Positions 1 to 8,168 of a DNA stretch of 37,426 nt are shown here, piece by piece. The notes beneath the pieces are model-generated. The model saw only the letters and a program-made list of their open reading frames with translations, did no database searches and was not told where the DNA came from. The DNA is taken from assembly GCF_005876855.1 (NCBI RefSeq), contig NZ_QLAE01000041.1:1-37426 (forward strand), read 5' to 3'. Source of the stretch: Stutzerimonas nosocomialis. Lineage in GTDB: Bacteria; Pseudomonadota; Gammaproteobacteria; Pseudomonadales; Pseudomonadaceae. How positions within the stretch are numbered: the first letter of the stretch is position 1; each line of letters starts with the position of its first letter. The translations under genes and the position numbers were made by a program.

Positions 1-88
1 CAGCAGTCAGTGCCTTCTTGCAGTCCATCATGCCCTGGCCGGTACGCTCGCGCAGTTCTTTAACCAAGGCCGCAGTAATTTCTGCCAT
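1..88 (-). CDS. tsf: Translation elongation factor Ts, N-terminal fragment
   Basis: The complement strand starts with ATG at 88 and encodes [18 protein letters not shown] followed by GMMDCKKAL, the hallmark N-terminus of EF-Ts, the guanine nucleotide exchange factor for EF-Tu. Only 29 codons lie inside the window; the rest continues beyond position 1. A good ribosome site (GAGG) lies about 8 nt before the ATG. It is downstream of rpsB on the same strand, the standard rpsB-tsf operon order, with a 125-nt intercistronic region that carries two hairpins. Confidence 0.97.
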   Translation of the reverse strand, partial: MAEITAALVKELRERTGQGMMDCKKALTA

Positions 89-120
89 GTCGCAATCCTC
101 TCGATAGGTATTCAAACCAT

Positions 121-138
121 TCATCCGTCAACGGATGA
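121..138 (-). promoter_or_regulatory. Intercistronic hairpin upstream of tsf
   Basis: TCATCCGT and ACGGATGA form an uninterrupted 8-bp inverted repeat separated by two bases, realistically a 7-bp stem with a 4-nt loop. In the rpsB-tsf transcript it falls between the terminator-like hairpin and the tsf ribosome site. It could shield the processed 5' end of tsf mRNA or influence its translation; that role is inferred. Confidence 0.5.
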
Positions 139-154
139 TCAATTCGGAAGTGGC

Positions 155-179
155 AAAAAGGGGGCCTAGCCCCCCTTTT
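155..179 (-). terminator. Terminator/attenuator hairpin after rpsB
   Basis: The arms AAAAGGGGG and CCCCCTTTT form a stem around a short loop, with a run of T after the stem on the minus strand, about 35 nt past the rpsB stop codon. It looks like a factor-independent terminator. As tsf follows in the same direction it probably acts as a partial attenuator, as known for rpsB-tsf operons of other proteobacteria. Confidence 0.75.
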
Positions 180-213
180 GTTCAACGGGTATCAGCTATG
201 CAACGATGCTCGC

Positions 214-954
214 TCAGCCTTCGGCGGCCTCGGGTGCAGCTTCCTCGACGAACTCGTCGGAACCGACACCTGCATTCTGACGACCACGCAGGACAGCATC
301 GGCCATCGCGCCGAGGTAAAGCTGAACGGCGCGGATGGCGTCGTCGTTACCCGGGATGATGTAGTCGACGCCTTCAGGGCTGCTGTTGGTATCGACGATG
401 CCGATGACCGGGATGCCCAGCTTGTTGGCTTCGGAGATGGCGATGCGCTCGTGATCGACGTCGATGACGAACATCGCATCAGGCAGGCCGCCCATGTCCT
501 TGATACCGCCCAGGCTGCGATCGAGCTTTTCCAGATCGCGGGTGCGCATCAGGGCTTCTTTCTTGGTCAGCTTGGCGAAAGTGCCGTCCTGGGACTGGAC
601 TTCCAGCTCACGCAGACGCTTGATCGAGGCGCGGATGGTCTTGTAGTTGGTCAGCATGCCGCCGAGCCAGCGGTGATCGACGTACGGCGAACCGCAACGG
701 GCCGCTTCTTCGCGAACGATCTTGCCAGCGGAGCGCTTGGTGCCGACGAACAGGATCTTGTTCTTGCCGGAAGCCAGCTTCTCAACGAAGCTCAGGGCTT
801 CATTGAACATCGGCAGGGTCTTCTCGAGGTTGATGATGTGGATCTTGTTGCGCGCGCCGAAAATGTACTTGTCCATTTTCGGGTTCCAGTAACGGGTCTG
901 GTGGCCGAAGTGCACACCGGCCTTCAGCATATCGCGCATGGTGACTTGAGACAT
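214..954 (-). CDS. rpsB: 30S ribosomal protein S2
   Basis: The 246-residue product begins [20 protein letters not shown] and carries the S2 signatures [16 protein letters not shown] (about 21-36), [15 protein letters not shown] (about 91-105) and [12 protein letters not shown] (about 158-169). S2 binds late to the small subunit head and is needed for mRNA binding. Length is typical of the family. The ATG is preceded by GAGGAAGTCCC, a strong ribosome site. The C-terminus is an acidic, alanine-rich tail ([14 protein letters not shown]), common in Pseudomonas S2. It is first in an operon with tsf and is divergent from map, with a long leader in between. Confidence 0.99.
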   Translation of the reverse strand: MSQVTMRDMLKAGVHFGHQTRYWNPKMDKYIFGARNKIHIINLEKTLPMFNEALSFVEKLASGKNKILFVGTKRSAGKIVREEAARCGSPYVDHRWLGGMLTNYKTIRASIKRLRELEVQSQDGTFAKLTKKEALMRTRDLEKLDRSLGGIKDMGGLPDAMFVIDVDHERIAISEANKLGIPVIGIVDTNSSPEGVDYIIPGNDDAIRAVQLYLGAMADAVLRGRQNAGVGSDEFVEEAAPEAAEG

Positions 955-1258
955 GGGACTTCCTCAGTAAGTCGGGTTAGGCCTCCACGCATCCCGATAT
1001 CCAACCCTTGCGGGCACCCAGGATACCGTGTCGATACGTGTGTGGGGTTAGGCTCGAAGGGGCTACCCCTTCAGAGCGGCGCGTTTTATAGCATAGATCG
1101 AAGACTCGATCCATAGCGCAAGCATTCGAAACCCCTGCCTCGAGGAATGCCGGGCAGCGCTGCCGCGGCCCTGCCCTTTTCCGGCTGTGGGCGTATTTGG
1201 TTTATCATCGGGCTTTCCGTTTTCCGCCTTGCGCCCGCACCGCGCCCATGAGGTTTGC
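955..1258. promoter_or_regulatory. rpsB leader and rpsB/map divergent promoter region
   Basis: This 304-nt gap has no convincing gene. On the minus strand an extended -10 element TGCTATAAA (1085-1093) would start a roughly 125-nt rpsB leader. That leader contains a perfect 7-bp hairpin, GAAGGGG-cta-CCCCTTC (1056-1072), and a weaker TCGGG/CCCGA pairing (972-997). Long structured rpsB leaders are the known site of autoregulation by S2 in gammaproteobacteria; assigning that role here is inference. The map promoter must lie near 1180-1215 on the plus strand; only AT-richer sequence (TTTATCAT at 1201-1208) hints at it. Confidence 0.55.
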
Positions 1259-2041
1259 ATGACCGTTAGTATCAAGACGCCTGAAGAGATCGAAAAGATG
1301 CGCATCGCCGGCCGACTGGCCGCCGAAGTGCTGGAGATGATCGACGAGTACGTGAAGCCAGGCGTCACCACCGAAGAACTCGACCGGCGGTGCCACGACT
1401 ACATCGTCAACGTGCAGAACGCGATCCCCGCGCCGCTCAACTACAAGGGCTTCCCCAAATCCATCTGCACCTCGGTCAACCATGTCGTCTGCCACGGCAT
1501 TCCGGGCGACAAGCCGCTCAAGAACGGCGACGTGCTGAACATCGACATCACCGTCATCAAGGACGGCTACCACGGCGACACCAGCAAGATGTTCCTGGTC
1601 GGCACCGTTCCCGAGTGGGCCGAGAAGCTCAGCCGCGTGACCCAGGAATGCCTCTATAAAGGTATCGAACTGGTTCGTCCCGGCGCCCGCCTGGGCGACA
1701 TCGGCGAAGTGATCCAGAAGCACGCCGAGAAGAACGGCTTCTCGGTGGTGCGCGAATACTGCGGGCACGGCATCGGCAAGGTATTCCACGAGGAGCCCCA
1801 GGTGCTGCACTACGGCCGCGCCGGCACGGGCCTGGAGCTCAAGGAAGGCATGACCTTCACCATCGAGCCGATGATCAACCAGGGCCGCCCGGAAACCCGG
1901 CTGCTGGGCGACGGCTGGACCGCCATCACCAAGGATCGCAAGCTTTCCGCGCAGTGGGAGCACACCGTTCTGGTGACCGCCGAGGGCTACGAGATCTTCA
2001 CCCTGCGCAGCGACGACACCATCCCCCGTACCTCAGCCTGA
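1259..2041 (+). CDS. map: Type I methionine aminopeptidase
   Basis: The 260-residue protein removes the initiator methionine from nascent proteins in the cytosol. It shows the five metal ligands of the pita-bread fold in order: D96 (NIDIT), D107 (YHGDTS), H170 (CGHGIG), E203 (TIEP) and E234 (QWEHT), plus the substrate-binding H79 (VCHG). Length matches E. coli Map (264). The ATG at 1259 was chosen over an in-frame start further upstream because GAGG lies directly before it and the protein then begins MTVSIKTPEEIEKMR, as in the family. It faces away from rpsB, and glnD follows after 42 nt in the same direction. Confidence 0.98.
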   Translation: MTVSIKTPEEIEKMRIAGRLAAEVLEMIDEYVKPGVTTEELDRRCHDYIVNVQNAIPAPLNYKGFPKSICTSVNHVVCHGIPGDKPLKNGDVLNIDITVIKDGYHGDTSKMFLVGTVPEWAEKLSRVTQECLYKGIELVRPGARLGDIGEVIQKHAEKNGFSVVREYCGHGIGKVFHEEPQVLHYGRAGTGLELKEGMTFTIEPMINQGRPETRLLGDGWTAITKDRKLSAQWEHTVLVTAEGYEIFTLRSDDTIPRTSA

Positions 2042-2083
2042 ACCGCCCCGGCCGCTCGGTATCGCAGTATTAAGGAGGGCGCC

Positions 2084-4786
2084 ATGCCTCAGGTGGATCC
2101 AGAGCTGTTCGATCACGGCCAGTTCCAGGCGGAGCTGGCGCTCAAGTCGAGCCCCATCCCGGCCTTCAAGAAGGCCATTCGCAACGCCCGCGAGGTGCTC
2201 GACCAGCGCTTTTCCAGCGGCCGCGAAATCCGCACGCTGATCGAGGACCGCGCCTGGTTCGTCGACCAGATCCTGCGCGCGGCCTGGGGACGCTTCGACT
2301 GGAGCGCCGACGCCGCCATCGCCCTCGTCGCCGTCGGCGGCTACGGTCGCGGCGAACTGCACCCCTACTCCGACATCGACCTGCTGATCCTCCTGGACGA
2401 CAGCGATCACGAGACCTTCCGCGACCCCATCGAAGGCTTCTTGACCCTGCTGTGGGACATCGGCCTGGAAGTCGGGCAAAGCGTGCGCTCGATCGCCGAG
2501 TGCGCCGAACAGGCGCGCGCCGACCTGACCGTCATCACCAACCTGATGGAAAGCCGGACCATCGCCGGCCCGGAACGGCTGCGCCAGCAGATGCTGCGGG
2601 TCACCAGCACCGACGAGATGTGGCCGAGCCGCGAGTTCTTCCTCGCCAAGCGCGCCGAACAGCTGGCACGGCACGCCAAGTACAACGACACCGAGTACAA
2701 CCTGGAGCCTAACGTCAAGGGCTCGCCTGGCGGGCTGCGCGACATCCAGACGATCCTCTGGGTGGCGCGCCGGCAGTTCGGCACGCTGAACCTGCGGGCG
2801 ATGGTCGGCGAAGGCTTCCTGACCGAAAGCGAAAACGCCCTGCTCGCCTCGGCCCAGGAGTTCCTCTGGAAGGTCCGCTACGCGCTGCACATGCTCGCCG
2901 GGCGCGCCGAAGACCGCCTGCTGTTCGACCACCAGCGCCGCCTGGCCGCCCTGCTCGGCTACGAAGACAGCGACGGCAAGCTCGCCATCGAGCGCTTCAT
3001 GCAGAAGTACTACCGCGTGGTGATGAGCATCGCCGAGCTCAGCGACCTGATCGTCCAGCACTTCGAGGAAGTCATCCTGAGCGACGAGGACGCCCCCGCG
3101 CCGGTGCCGATCAACAACCGCTTCCAGCTGCATGACGGCTATATCGAGGTGACCGGCCCGACGGTCTTCAAGCGAGCGCCCTTCGCCATTCTCGAAATTT
3201 TCGTGTTGCTGGCGCAGAACCCCGAGATCAAGGGCGTTCGCGCCGACACCATTCGCCTGCTGCGCGATCATCGCCACCTGATCGACGATGATTTTCGCGC
3301 CGATATCCGCAACACCAGTCTGTTCATCGAGCTGTTCAAGTGCCGCGAGGGCATCCACCGCAACCTGCGTCGGATGAACCGCTACGGCATCCTCGGGCGC
3401 TACCTGCCCGAGTTCGGCCACATCGTCGGGCAGATGCAGCACGACCTGTTCCACATCCACACGGTCGACGCCCATACGCTCAACGTCATCAAGTACCTGC
3501 GCAAACTGACCAAGCCTGGCGTGGCGGAGAAGTTTCCGCTGGCGGCCAAGCTGGTCGAGCGCCTGCCCAAGCCCGAACTGATCTACCTGGCCGGCCTGTA
3601 TCACGACATCGGCAAGGGTCGCGGCGGCGATCACTCCGACCTGGGCGCCGTCGACGCCGAGCTGTTCTGCGCACGCCACCAGCTGCCGGCCTGGGATACG
3701 CGACTGGTGGTCTGGCTGGTGCAGAACCACCTGTGCCTGTCGACCACGGCGCAACGCAAGGACCTGTCGGACCCGCAGGTCATCAACGACTTCGCCAAGC
3801 TGGTCGGCGACGAAACACACCTGGACTACCTCTACGTGCTCACGGTGGCGGACATCAATGCCACCAATCCGAGCCTGTGGAATTCCTGGCGTGCCAGCCT
3901 CCTGCGCCAGCTCTATACCGAGACCAAGCGCGCCCTCAGGCGCGGCCTCGAAAACCCGCTGGAGCGCGAAGAGCAGATCCGCCAGACCCAGCGTGCGGCG
4001 CTGGACGACCTGGTACGCAACGGCACCGACCCCGACGATGCCGAACAGCTCTGGGCACAGCTGGGCGACGACTACTTCCTGCGCCATACCGCCACCGACG
4101 TCGCCTGGCACACCGAGGCGATCATCGAGCACCCCAGCGACGGCGGGCCACTGGTCCTGATCCGCGAAACCACCCAGCGCGACTTCGAAGGCGGCACCCA
4201 GATCTTCATCTATGCCGCGGACCAGCACGACTTCTTCGCGGTGACCGTCGCGGCGATGGACCAGCTCAACCTGAACATCTACGACGCCCGGATCATCACC
4301 TCCACCAGCCAGTTCACCCTCGACACCTACGTGGTGCTGGATGCCGACGGGATTCCCATCGGCGACAACCCCGAGCGCGTCGAGGAGATCCGCCAGGGGC
4401 TGGTCGACGCCCTGCGCAACCCGGAGGACTACCTGACCATCATCCAGCGCCGGGTGCCCCGCCAGCTCAAGCACTTCTCCTTCGCGCCGCAGGTGAACAT
4501 CCACAACGACGCGCAGCGCCCCCTGACGGTACTCGAGATCATCGCCCCGGACCGCCCCGGCCTGCTGGCGCGCATCGGGCAGCTGTTCCTCGATTTCGAC
4601 ATCTCGGTGCAGAACGCCAAGATCGCCACGCTCGGCGAGCGCGTCGAAGACGTGTTCTTCATCACCGACGCCCATGCCCAGCCGCTGTCGGACCCGGCGC
4701 TGTGCGAACGACTGCAGCAGGCGCTGATCCAGCAACTCACCCAGGAAAACCCGCAGCAGCTCTCGCCCAGCAGCTTCGCGATCTGA
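2084..4786 (+). CDS. glnD: PII uridylyltransferase / uridylyl-removing enzyme
   Basis: The 900-residue bifunctional nitrogen sensor uridylylates PII (GlnB/GlnK) when glutamine is low and removes UMP when it is high. Domains in order are: nucleotidyltransferase with [15 protein letters not shown] (85-99); a helical GlnE-like region; an HD phosphohydrolase domain with [15 protein letters not shown] (H507, D508) for uridylyl removal; and two C-terminal ACT domains (about 703-790 and 814-890, the second containing [17 protein letters not shown]) that sense glutamine. Length is normal. The ATG follows AAGGAGGGCGCC, a very strong ribosome site. The map-glnD-dapC order is usual in Pseudomonas. Confidence 0.98.
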   Translation: MPQVDPELFDHGQFQAELALKSSPIPAFKKAIRNAREVLDQRFSSGREIRTLIEDRAWFVDQILRAAWGRFDWSADAAIALVAVGGYGRGELHPYSDIDLLILLDDSDHETFRDPIEGFLTLLWDIGLEVGQSVRSIAECAEQARADLTVITNLMESRTIAGPERLRQQMLRVTSTDEMWPSREFFLAKRAEQLARHAKYNDTEYNLEPNVKGSPGGLRDIQTILWVARRQFGTLNLRAMVGEGFLTESENALLASAQEFLWKVRYALHMLAGRAEDRLLFDHQRRLAALLGYEDSDGKLAIERFMQKYYRVVMSIAELSDLIVQHFEEVILSDEDAPAPVPINNRFQLHDGYIEVTGPTVFKRAPFAILEIFVLLAQNPEIKGVRADTIRLLRDHRHLIDDDFRADIRNTSLFIELFKCREGIHRNLRRMNRYGILGRYLPEFGHIVGQMQHDLFHIHTVDAHTLNVIKYLRKLTKPGVAEKFPLAAKLVERLPKPELIYLAGLYHDIGKGRGGDHSDLGAVDAELFCARHQLPAWDTRLVVWLVQNHLCLSTTAQRKDLSDPQVINDFAKLVGDETHLDYLYVLTVADINATNPSLWNSWRASLLRQLYTETKRALRRGLENPLEREEQIRQTQRAALDDLVRNGTDPDDAEQLWAQLGDDYFLRHTATDVAWHTEAIIEHPSDGGPLVLIRETTQRDFEGGTQIFIYAADQHDFFAVTVAAMDQLNLNIYDARIITSTSQFTLDTYVVLDADGIPIGDNPERVEEIRQGLVDALRNPEDYLTIIQRRVPRQLKHFSFAPQVNIHNDAQRPLTVLEIIAPDRPGLLARIGQLFLDFDISVQNAKIATLGERVEDVFFITDAHAQPLSDPALCERLQQALIQQLTQENPQQLSPSSFAI

Positions 4787-4845
4787 GCCCTGCCCACCCA
4801 TGAACCCCGGGTCGCCGCCAGCGGCGACCATGAGACAGACCCGAC

Positions 4846-6042
4846 ATGAACGACGCCCTCAATGCCCTGCAGCCCTACCCGTTCGAGAAACTCCGCGCCC
4901 TGCTGGCCGGCGTTCAGCCGGACGCCGGCAAGACAGCGATCTCGCTGTCCATCGGTGAGCCGAAGCACCCCTCGCCCGCCTTCGTCGGCGAAGCCTTGAC
5001 GGCCAACCTCGATCAGCTGGCCGTCTACCCCACGACCCTGGGTATCCCGGCGCTGCGCGAAGCCATTGCGCGCTGGTGCGAACGGCGTTTCTCGGTCGCC
5101 GCCGGCACGCTCGATGCGGCCAGCCAGGTGCTGCCGGTCAACGGCACCCGCGAGGCGCTATTCGCCTTCACCCAGACCGTCGTGCAGCGGGGCGTCGAGG
5201 GGCTGGTCATCAGCCCCAACCCCTTCTATCAGATCTACGAAGGCGCCGCGCTGCTGGCCGGCGCCACCCCGCACTACCTGCCGTGCCTGGCGGAAAACGG
5301 CTTCAACCCCGATTTCGACGCGGTCACCCCGCAGACCTGGGCACGCTGCCAGATCCTCTTCCTCTGCTCGCCCGGCAACCCCACCGGCGCGCTGGTGCCC
5401 CTCGCCACCCTGAAAAAGCTGATCGCACTGGCGGACCAGTACGACTTCGTCATCGCCGCCGACGAGTGCTACAGCGAGCTGTACTTCGACGAACAGACCC
5501 CGCCGCCCGGCCTGCTGACCGCCTGCGCGGAGCTCGGACGCACGGACTTCAAGCGCTGCGTGGTGTTCCACAGCCTGTCCAAGCGGTCCAACCTGCCCGG
5601 GCTGCGCTCAGGTTTCGTCGCCGGCGACGCGAGCCTGCTCAAGGCGTTCCTGCTCTACCGCACCTACCACGGCTGCGCGATGCCGGTGCACACCCAGCTG
5701 GCGAGCGTCGCCGCCTGGAACGACGAAGCCCACGTGCGCGCCAATCGTGACCTGTACCGGGAGAAATTCGACGCGGTGCTGGACATTCTCCAGCCCGTGC
5801 TGGATGTCGAGCGCCCCGATGGCGGGTTCTACCTCTGGCCGAAGACGCCGGTGGACGATCAGGTCTTCGCCCGCGAGCTCTTTGCCGAGCAGCACGTCAC
5901 CGTGGTACCCGGCTCGTATCTGTCCCGGGAAGTCGACGGGTTCAACCCGGGCGCCGGACGGGTGCGCATGGCCCTGGTCGCGCCGCTCGCCGATTGCGTC
6001 GAGGCGGCGCAGCGGATCCGCACCTTCCTGCAGAGCCGCTGA
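4846..6042 (+). CDS. dapC: Succinyldiaminopimelate transaminase (DapC)
   Basis: The 398-residue protein is a fold-type I, class I/II PLP aminotransferase. The PLP lysine is K246 in SLSKRSNLPGLRSGF; other family marks are CSPGNPTGA (about 178-186) and ADECYSELYF (about 205-214). It converts N-succinyl-2-amino-6-oxopimelate to N-succinyl-LL-diaminopimelate with glutamate as amino donor. The DapC call over a general aminotransferase rests on the N-terminus (LQPYPFEKLRALLAG), on its place after glnD, and on nearby dapD and dapE. The ribosome site (GAGACAGACCCGAC) is weak. It follows glnD after 59 nt and probably shares a transcript with it. Confidence 0.93.
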   Translation: MNDALNALQPYPFEKLRALLAGVQPDAGKTAISLSIGEPKHPSPAFVGEALTANLDQLAVYPTTLGIPALREAIARWCERRFSVAAGTLDAASQVLPVNGTREALFAFTQTVVQRGVEGLVISPNPFYQIYEGAALLAGATPHYLPCLAENGFNPDFDAVTPQTWARCQILFLCSPGNPTGALVPLATLKKLIALADQYDFVIAADECYSELYFDEQTPPPGLLTACAELGRTDFKRCVVFHSLSKRSNLPGLRSGFVAGDASLLKAFLLYRTYHGCAMPVHTQLASVAAWNDEAHVRANRDLYREKFDAVLDILQPVLDVERPDGGFYLWPKTPVDDQVFARELFAEQHVTVVPGSYLSREVDGFNPGAGRVRMALVAPLADCVEAAQRIRTFLQSR

Positions 6043-6048
6043 AACGAG

Positions 6049-6069
6049 GCGCCGGGCCTGGCCCGGCGC
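6049..6069. repeat. GC hairpin between converging genes
   Basis: GCGCCGGGC and GCCCGGCGC form a perfect 9-bp stem with a 3-nt loop (CTG), seven bases after the dapC stop and just past the stop of the 45-codon gene on the other strand. There is no T run on either side, so it is not a classic terminator. It may still protect both 3' ends. Confidence 0.5.
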
Positions 6070-6075
6070 GTCGCC

Positions 6076-6213
6076 TCAGGCCACTCCCGGCGGAATCTTG
6101 TCCTTGCCGTAGTCGCGCAGCTTTTCCAGATTCTCCGGCTTCATGTGCTCCGGGATATCGCTTCGCTGCCGATCATCCCGCCGCTCGCGACCGCTGTCGT
6201 TCTGCTCGCTCAT
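6076..6213 (-). CDS. Small hypothetical protein, 45 residues
   Basis: The frame runs from ATG at 6213 to TGA at 6076 and encodes MSEQNDSGRERRDDRQ, then RSDIPEHMKPENLEKLRDYGKDKIPPGVA. It is preceded by GGGAGGAGAGCATC, one of the strongest ribosome sites in the window. The product is highly charged and cytosolic, with no signal peptide or membrane segment. The C-terminal part looks like a short amphipathic helix ending in a Pro-rich tail. It follows the 81-residue gene on the same strand after 39 nt and is likely co-transcribed. I do not recognise a function. The translation start and charge pattern make it a credible real gene, probably missed by length-limited gene finders. Confidence 0.7.
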   Translation of the reverse strand: MSEQNDSGRERRDDRQRSDIPEHMKPENLEKLRDYGKDKIPPGVA

Positions 6214-6252
6214 GATGCTCTCCTCCCATGTCTGCAGGGCCGGTTCGCGGCC

Positions 6253-6498
6253 TCAGATCGCGTTTTCTTCCCAGATCAGCTCGCCCTCTTCATCGACCTC
6301 GATCACCTTGGTCAGGGCCGCCTCGGCCGCGACGTCGGCCTCCGAGGCGAGGTCGTAGCGCTGGCCGTTGGCGACGGTGAAGATGCGTGCCGGATCGTCC
6401 GTATCGCGACGCTTCACCGCGATGACCGCCTCGAAGGCGTCGTCGGCCGGAACCGCGGAAGAAACCGCTTCGAACTTCTCGAAATGCTTGCGCGCCAT
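6253..6498 (-). CDS. Hypothetical protein, 81 residues
   Basis: The product begins MARKHFEKFEAVSSAVPADD and ends in an acidic stretch, VIEVDEEGELIWEENAI. The ATG at 6498 was chosen because GGAGAG lies 4 nt upstream. An earlier in-frame ATG overlaps that ribosome site, and the extension beyond it is an arginine/cysteine-rich run unlike real protein. No signal peptide or membrane helix is visible. Small proteins of this type occur between dapC and dapD in Pseudomonas, but I know no function. The 45-residue gene follows in the same direction. Confidence 0.8.
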   Translation of the reverse strand: MARKHFEKFEAVSSAVPADDAFEAVIAVKRRDTDDPARIFTVANGQRYDLASEADVAAEAALTKVIEVDEEGELIWEENAI

Positions 6499-6639
6499 GG
6501 TGCTCTCCATCGTTGCGAATGTTCTCAATGGACAGACGCAGGTGGCAAAAGGTCGAACCCGCCGGCGGCAACGGCGCATCCTCGGCACAACGTGGCATAA
6601 TCGCCGACCCGGTATTGGCAGAGGTCACGGAGAGCCGTC

Positions 6640-7011
6640 ATGCCCAACGACAAGCCGCTGGTGCGCCTATTCGGCATCAAGGCGTGCGACACCATGAAAA
6701 AGGCCCGCACCTGGCTCGATGAGCAGGGTGTCGAGTACGCCTTCCACGACTACAAGAGCGCCGGCATCGACCGTGCGCACCTGCAGGCCTGGTGCGACGA
6801 GCACGGCTGGCAGACCGTGCTGAACCGCGCGGGGACGACCTTTCGCAAGCTCGACGACGCGCAGAAGGCCGACCTGGATCAGGACAAGGCCATCGAGCTG
6901 ATGCTCGCGCAGCCCTCGATGATCAAGCGCCCGGTGCTCGACCTGGGCGACCGCACCCTGGTCGGCTTCAAGCCCGACCTCTACGCTGCCGCGCTGCCGG
7001 CGCGCACCTGA
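6640..7011 (+). CDS. ArsC/Spx-family reductase (YffB-like)
   Basis: The 123-residue protein has a thioredoxin-like ArsC/Spx fold. The N-terminal strand and active-site loop read LFGIKACDTMKKARTWL (about 10-26), with the single catalytic cysteine C16 followed by DT, then a Y-K-S segment (HDYKSAGID) and the late family motif SMIKRPVLDLGDRTLVGFKP. Members related to E. coli YffB are predicted glutathione-dependent thiol reductases, not proven arsenate reductases, and no arsenic-resistance genes are nearby. A ribosome site (GGAGAGCCGTC) precedes the ATG. It lies 47 nt before dapD and may be co-transcribed with it. Confidence 0.92.
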   Translation: MPNDKPLVRLFGIKACDTMKKARTWLDEQGVEYAFHDYKSAGIDRAHLQAWCDEHGWQTVLNRAGTTFRKLDDAQKADLDQDKAIELMLAQPSMIKRPVLDLGDRTLVGFKPDLYAAALPART

Positions 7012-7058
7012 ACCCGACATGCGCCCCACGCCGGGCGCGACTGACAGAAGGAATCGCA

Positions 7059-8093
7059 ATGTCCACTACTCTCTTCAGCCTGGCATTTGGCGTCGGCACC
7101 CAGAACCGTCAGGGCAACTGGCTGGAAGTCTTCTATGCGCAGCCACTGCTCAACCCGGCCGGCGAACTGGTCGACGCGGTCGCCAACCTGCTCGGCTACA
7201 GCGGCGGCAACCAGGCGATCAGCCTGACCACCTCCCAGGCTTCCCAGCTGGCCGACGCCCTCAAGCCGATCGACCCGACGCAGTGCGCACTGCTGACCCG
7301 CCTGGCCGAAAGCCAGCGCCCGCTGGTGGCGACCTTCCTCGCCGAAGACGCCGCGCTGACCTCCACCCCCGAGGCCTACCTCAAGCTGCACCTGCTGTCG
7401 CACCGCCTGGTCAAGCCCCACGGCCTGAACCTCGCCGGCATCTTCCCGCTGCTGCCCAACGTGGCCTGGACCAGCGAAGGCGCGATCGACCTGGCCGAGC
7501 TTGCCGAACGCCAGCTCGAAGCGCGCCTCAAGGGCGAGCTGCTGGAAGTCTTCTCCGTCGACAAGTTCCCCAAGATGACCGACTACGTGGTACCGGCCGG
7601 CGTACGCCTGGCCGATAGCGCGCGCGTGCGCCTGGGCGCCTACATCGGCGAAGGCACGACCGTCATGCACGAGGGCTTCGTCAACTTCAACGCCGGCACC
7701 GAAGGCCCGGGGATGATCGAAGGCCGCGTTTCGGCCGGCGTCTTCGTCGGCAAGGGTTCGGACCTGGGCGGCGGCTGCTCCACCATGGGCACCCTGTCCG
7801 GCGGCGGCAACATCGTCATCTCGGTGGGCGAAGGCTGCCTGATCGGCGCCAATGCCGGCATCGGCATTCCGCTGGGCGACCGCAACACCGTCGAGGCAGG
7901 CCTCTACATCACCGCCGGCACCAAGGTGAACCTGCTCGACGAGCAGAACCAGTTGGTCAAGGTGGTCAAGGCGCGCGACCTGGCCGGCCAGACCGACCTG
8001 CTGTTCCGCCGCAATTCGCAGACCGGCGCGGTCGAATGCAAGACCCACAAGTCCGCGATCGAGCTCAACGAGGCGCTCCACGCGCACAACTGA
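7059..8093 (+). CDS. dapD: Tetrahydrodipicolinate N-succinyltransferase
   Basis: The 344-residue protein transfers succinyl from succinyl-CoA to tetrahydrodipicolinate, the entry to the succinylase branch of diaminopimelate synthesis. It is the long DapD form known from Pseudomonas: an N-terminal domain beginning MSTTLFSLAFGVGTQNRQGN, then a left-handed beta-helix of hexapeptide repeats (about 185-290), including VRLGAYIGEGTTVMHEGFVN, and the glycine-rich turn GGGCSTMGTLSGGG. The ATG at 7059 is preceded by AGAAGGAATCGCA. An upstream in-frame extension is just read-through over the end of the previous gene. DapC, which acts next, is encoded just upstream. Confidence 0.97.
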   Translation: MSTTLFSLAFGVGTQNRQGNWLEVFYAQPLLNPAGELVDAVANLLGYSGGNQAISLTTSQASQLADALKPIDPTQCALLTRLAESQRPLVATFLAEDAALTSTPEAYLKLHLLSHRLVKPHGLNLAGIFPLLPNVAWTSEGAIDLAELAERQLEARLKGELLEVFSVDKFPKMTDYVVPAGVRLADSARVRLGAYIGEGTTVMHEGFVNFNAGTEGPGMIEGRVSAGVFVGKGSDLGGGCSTMGTLSGGGNIVISVGEGCLIGANAGIGIPLGDRNTVEAGLYITAGTKVNLLDEQNQLVKVVKARDLAGQTDLLFRRNSQTGAVECKTHKSAIELNEALHAHN

Positions 8094-8115
8094 CAGGAGC
8101 AGCGCCGGGCTGTAC

Positions 8116-8146
8116 GCCGCAAGCCGCATCACGCGCCGCTTGCGGC
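8116..8146 (+). repeat. Hairpin between dapD and csdA
   Basis: GCCGCAAGC and GCTTGCGGC form a perfect 9-bp inverted repeat around a 13-nt loop, filling most of the 75-nt gap between dapD and csdA. There is no T run, so it is more likely an mRNA-stabilising or processing structure than a terminator. It could set different levels for the two genes. Confidence 0.5.
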
Positions 8147-8168
8147 CTGCCGCCCGAGCTTTCAGCCT

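Noticed and set aside
1248-1262. Four-codon frame (ATG AGG TTT GCA TGA) ending on the map start codon
   Set aside because: The ATGA overlap is neat, but its ATG has no ribosome site, and a frame this short before a start codon is expected by chance.
2033-4831. Very long open frame antisense to glnD
   Set aside because: High GC leaves few stops in this phase; the product is a repetitive Val/Gly/Asp/Gln-rich sequence with no family motif, while the opposite strand encodes clear GlnD.
6640-7011. Arsenate-resistance gene
   Set aside because: The fold and cysteine fit ArsC, but the sequence is of the YffB/Spx-like type and no ars genes are nearby, so resistance is not claimed.
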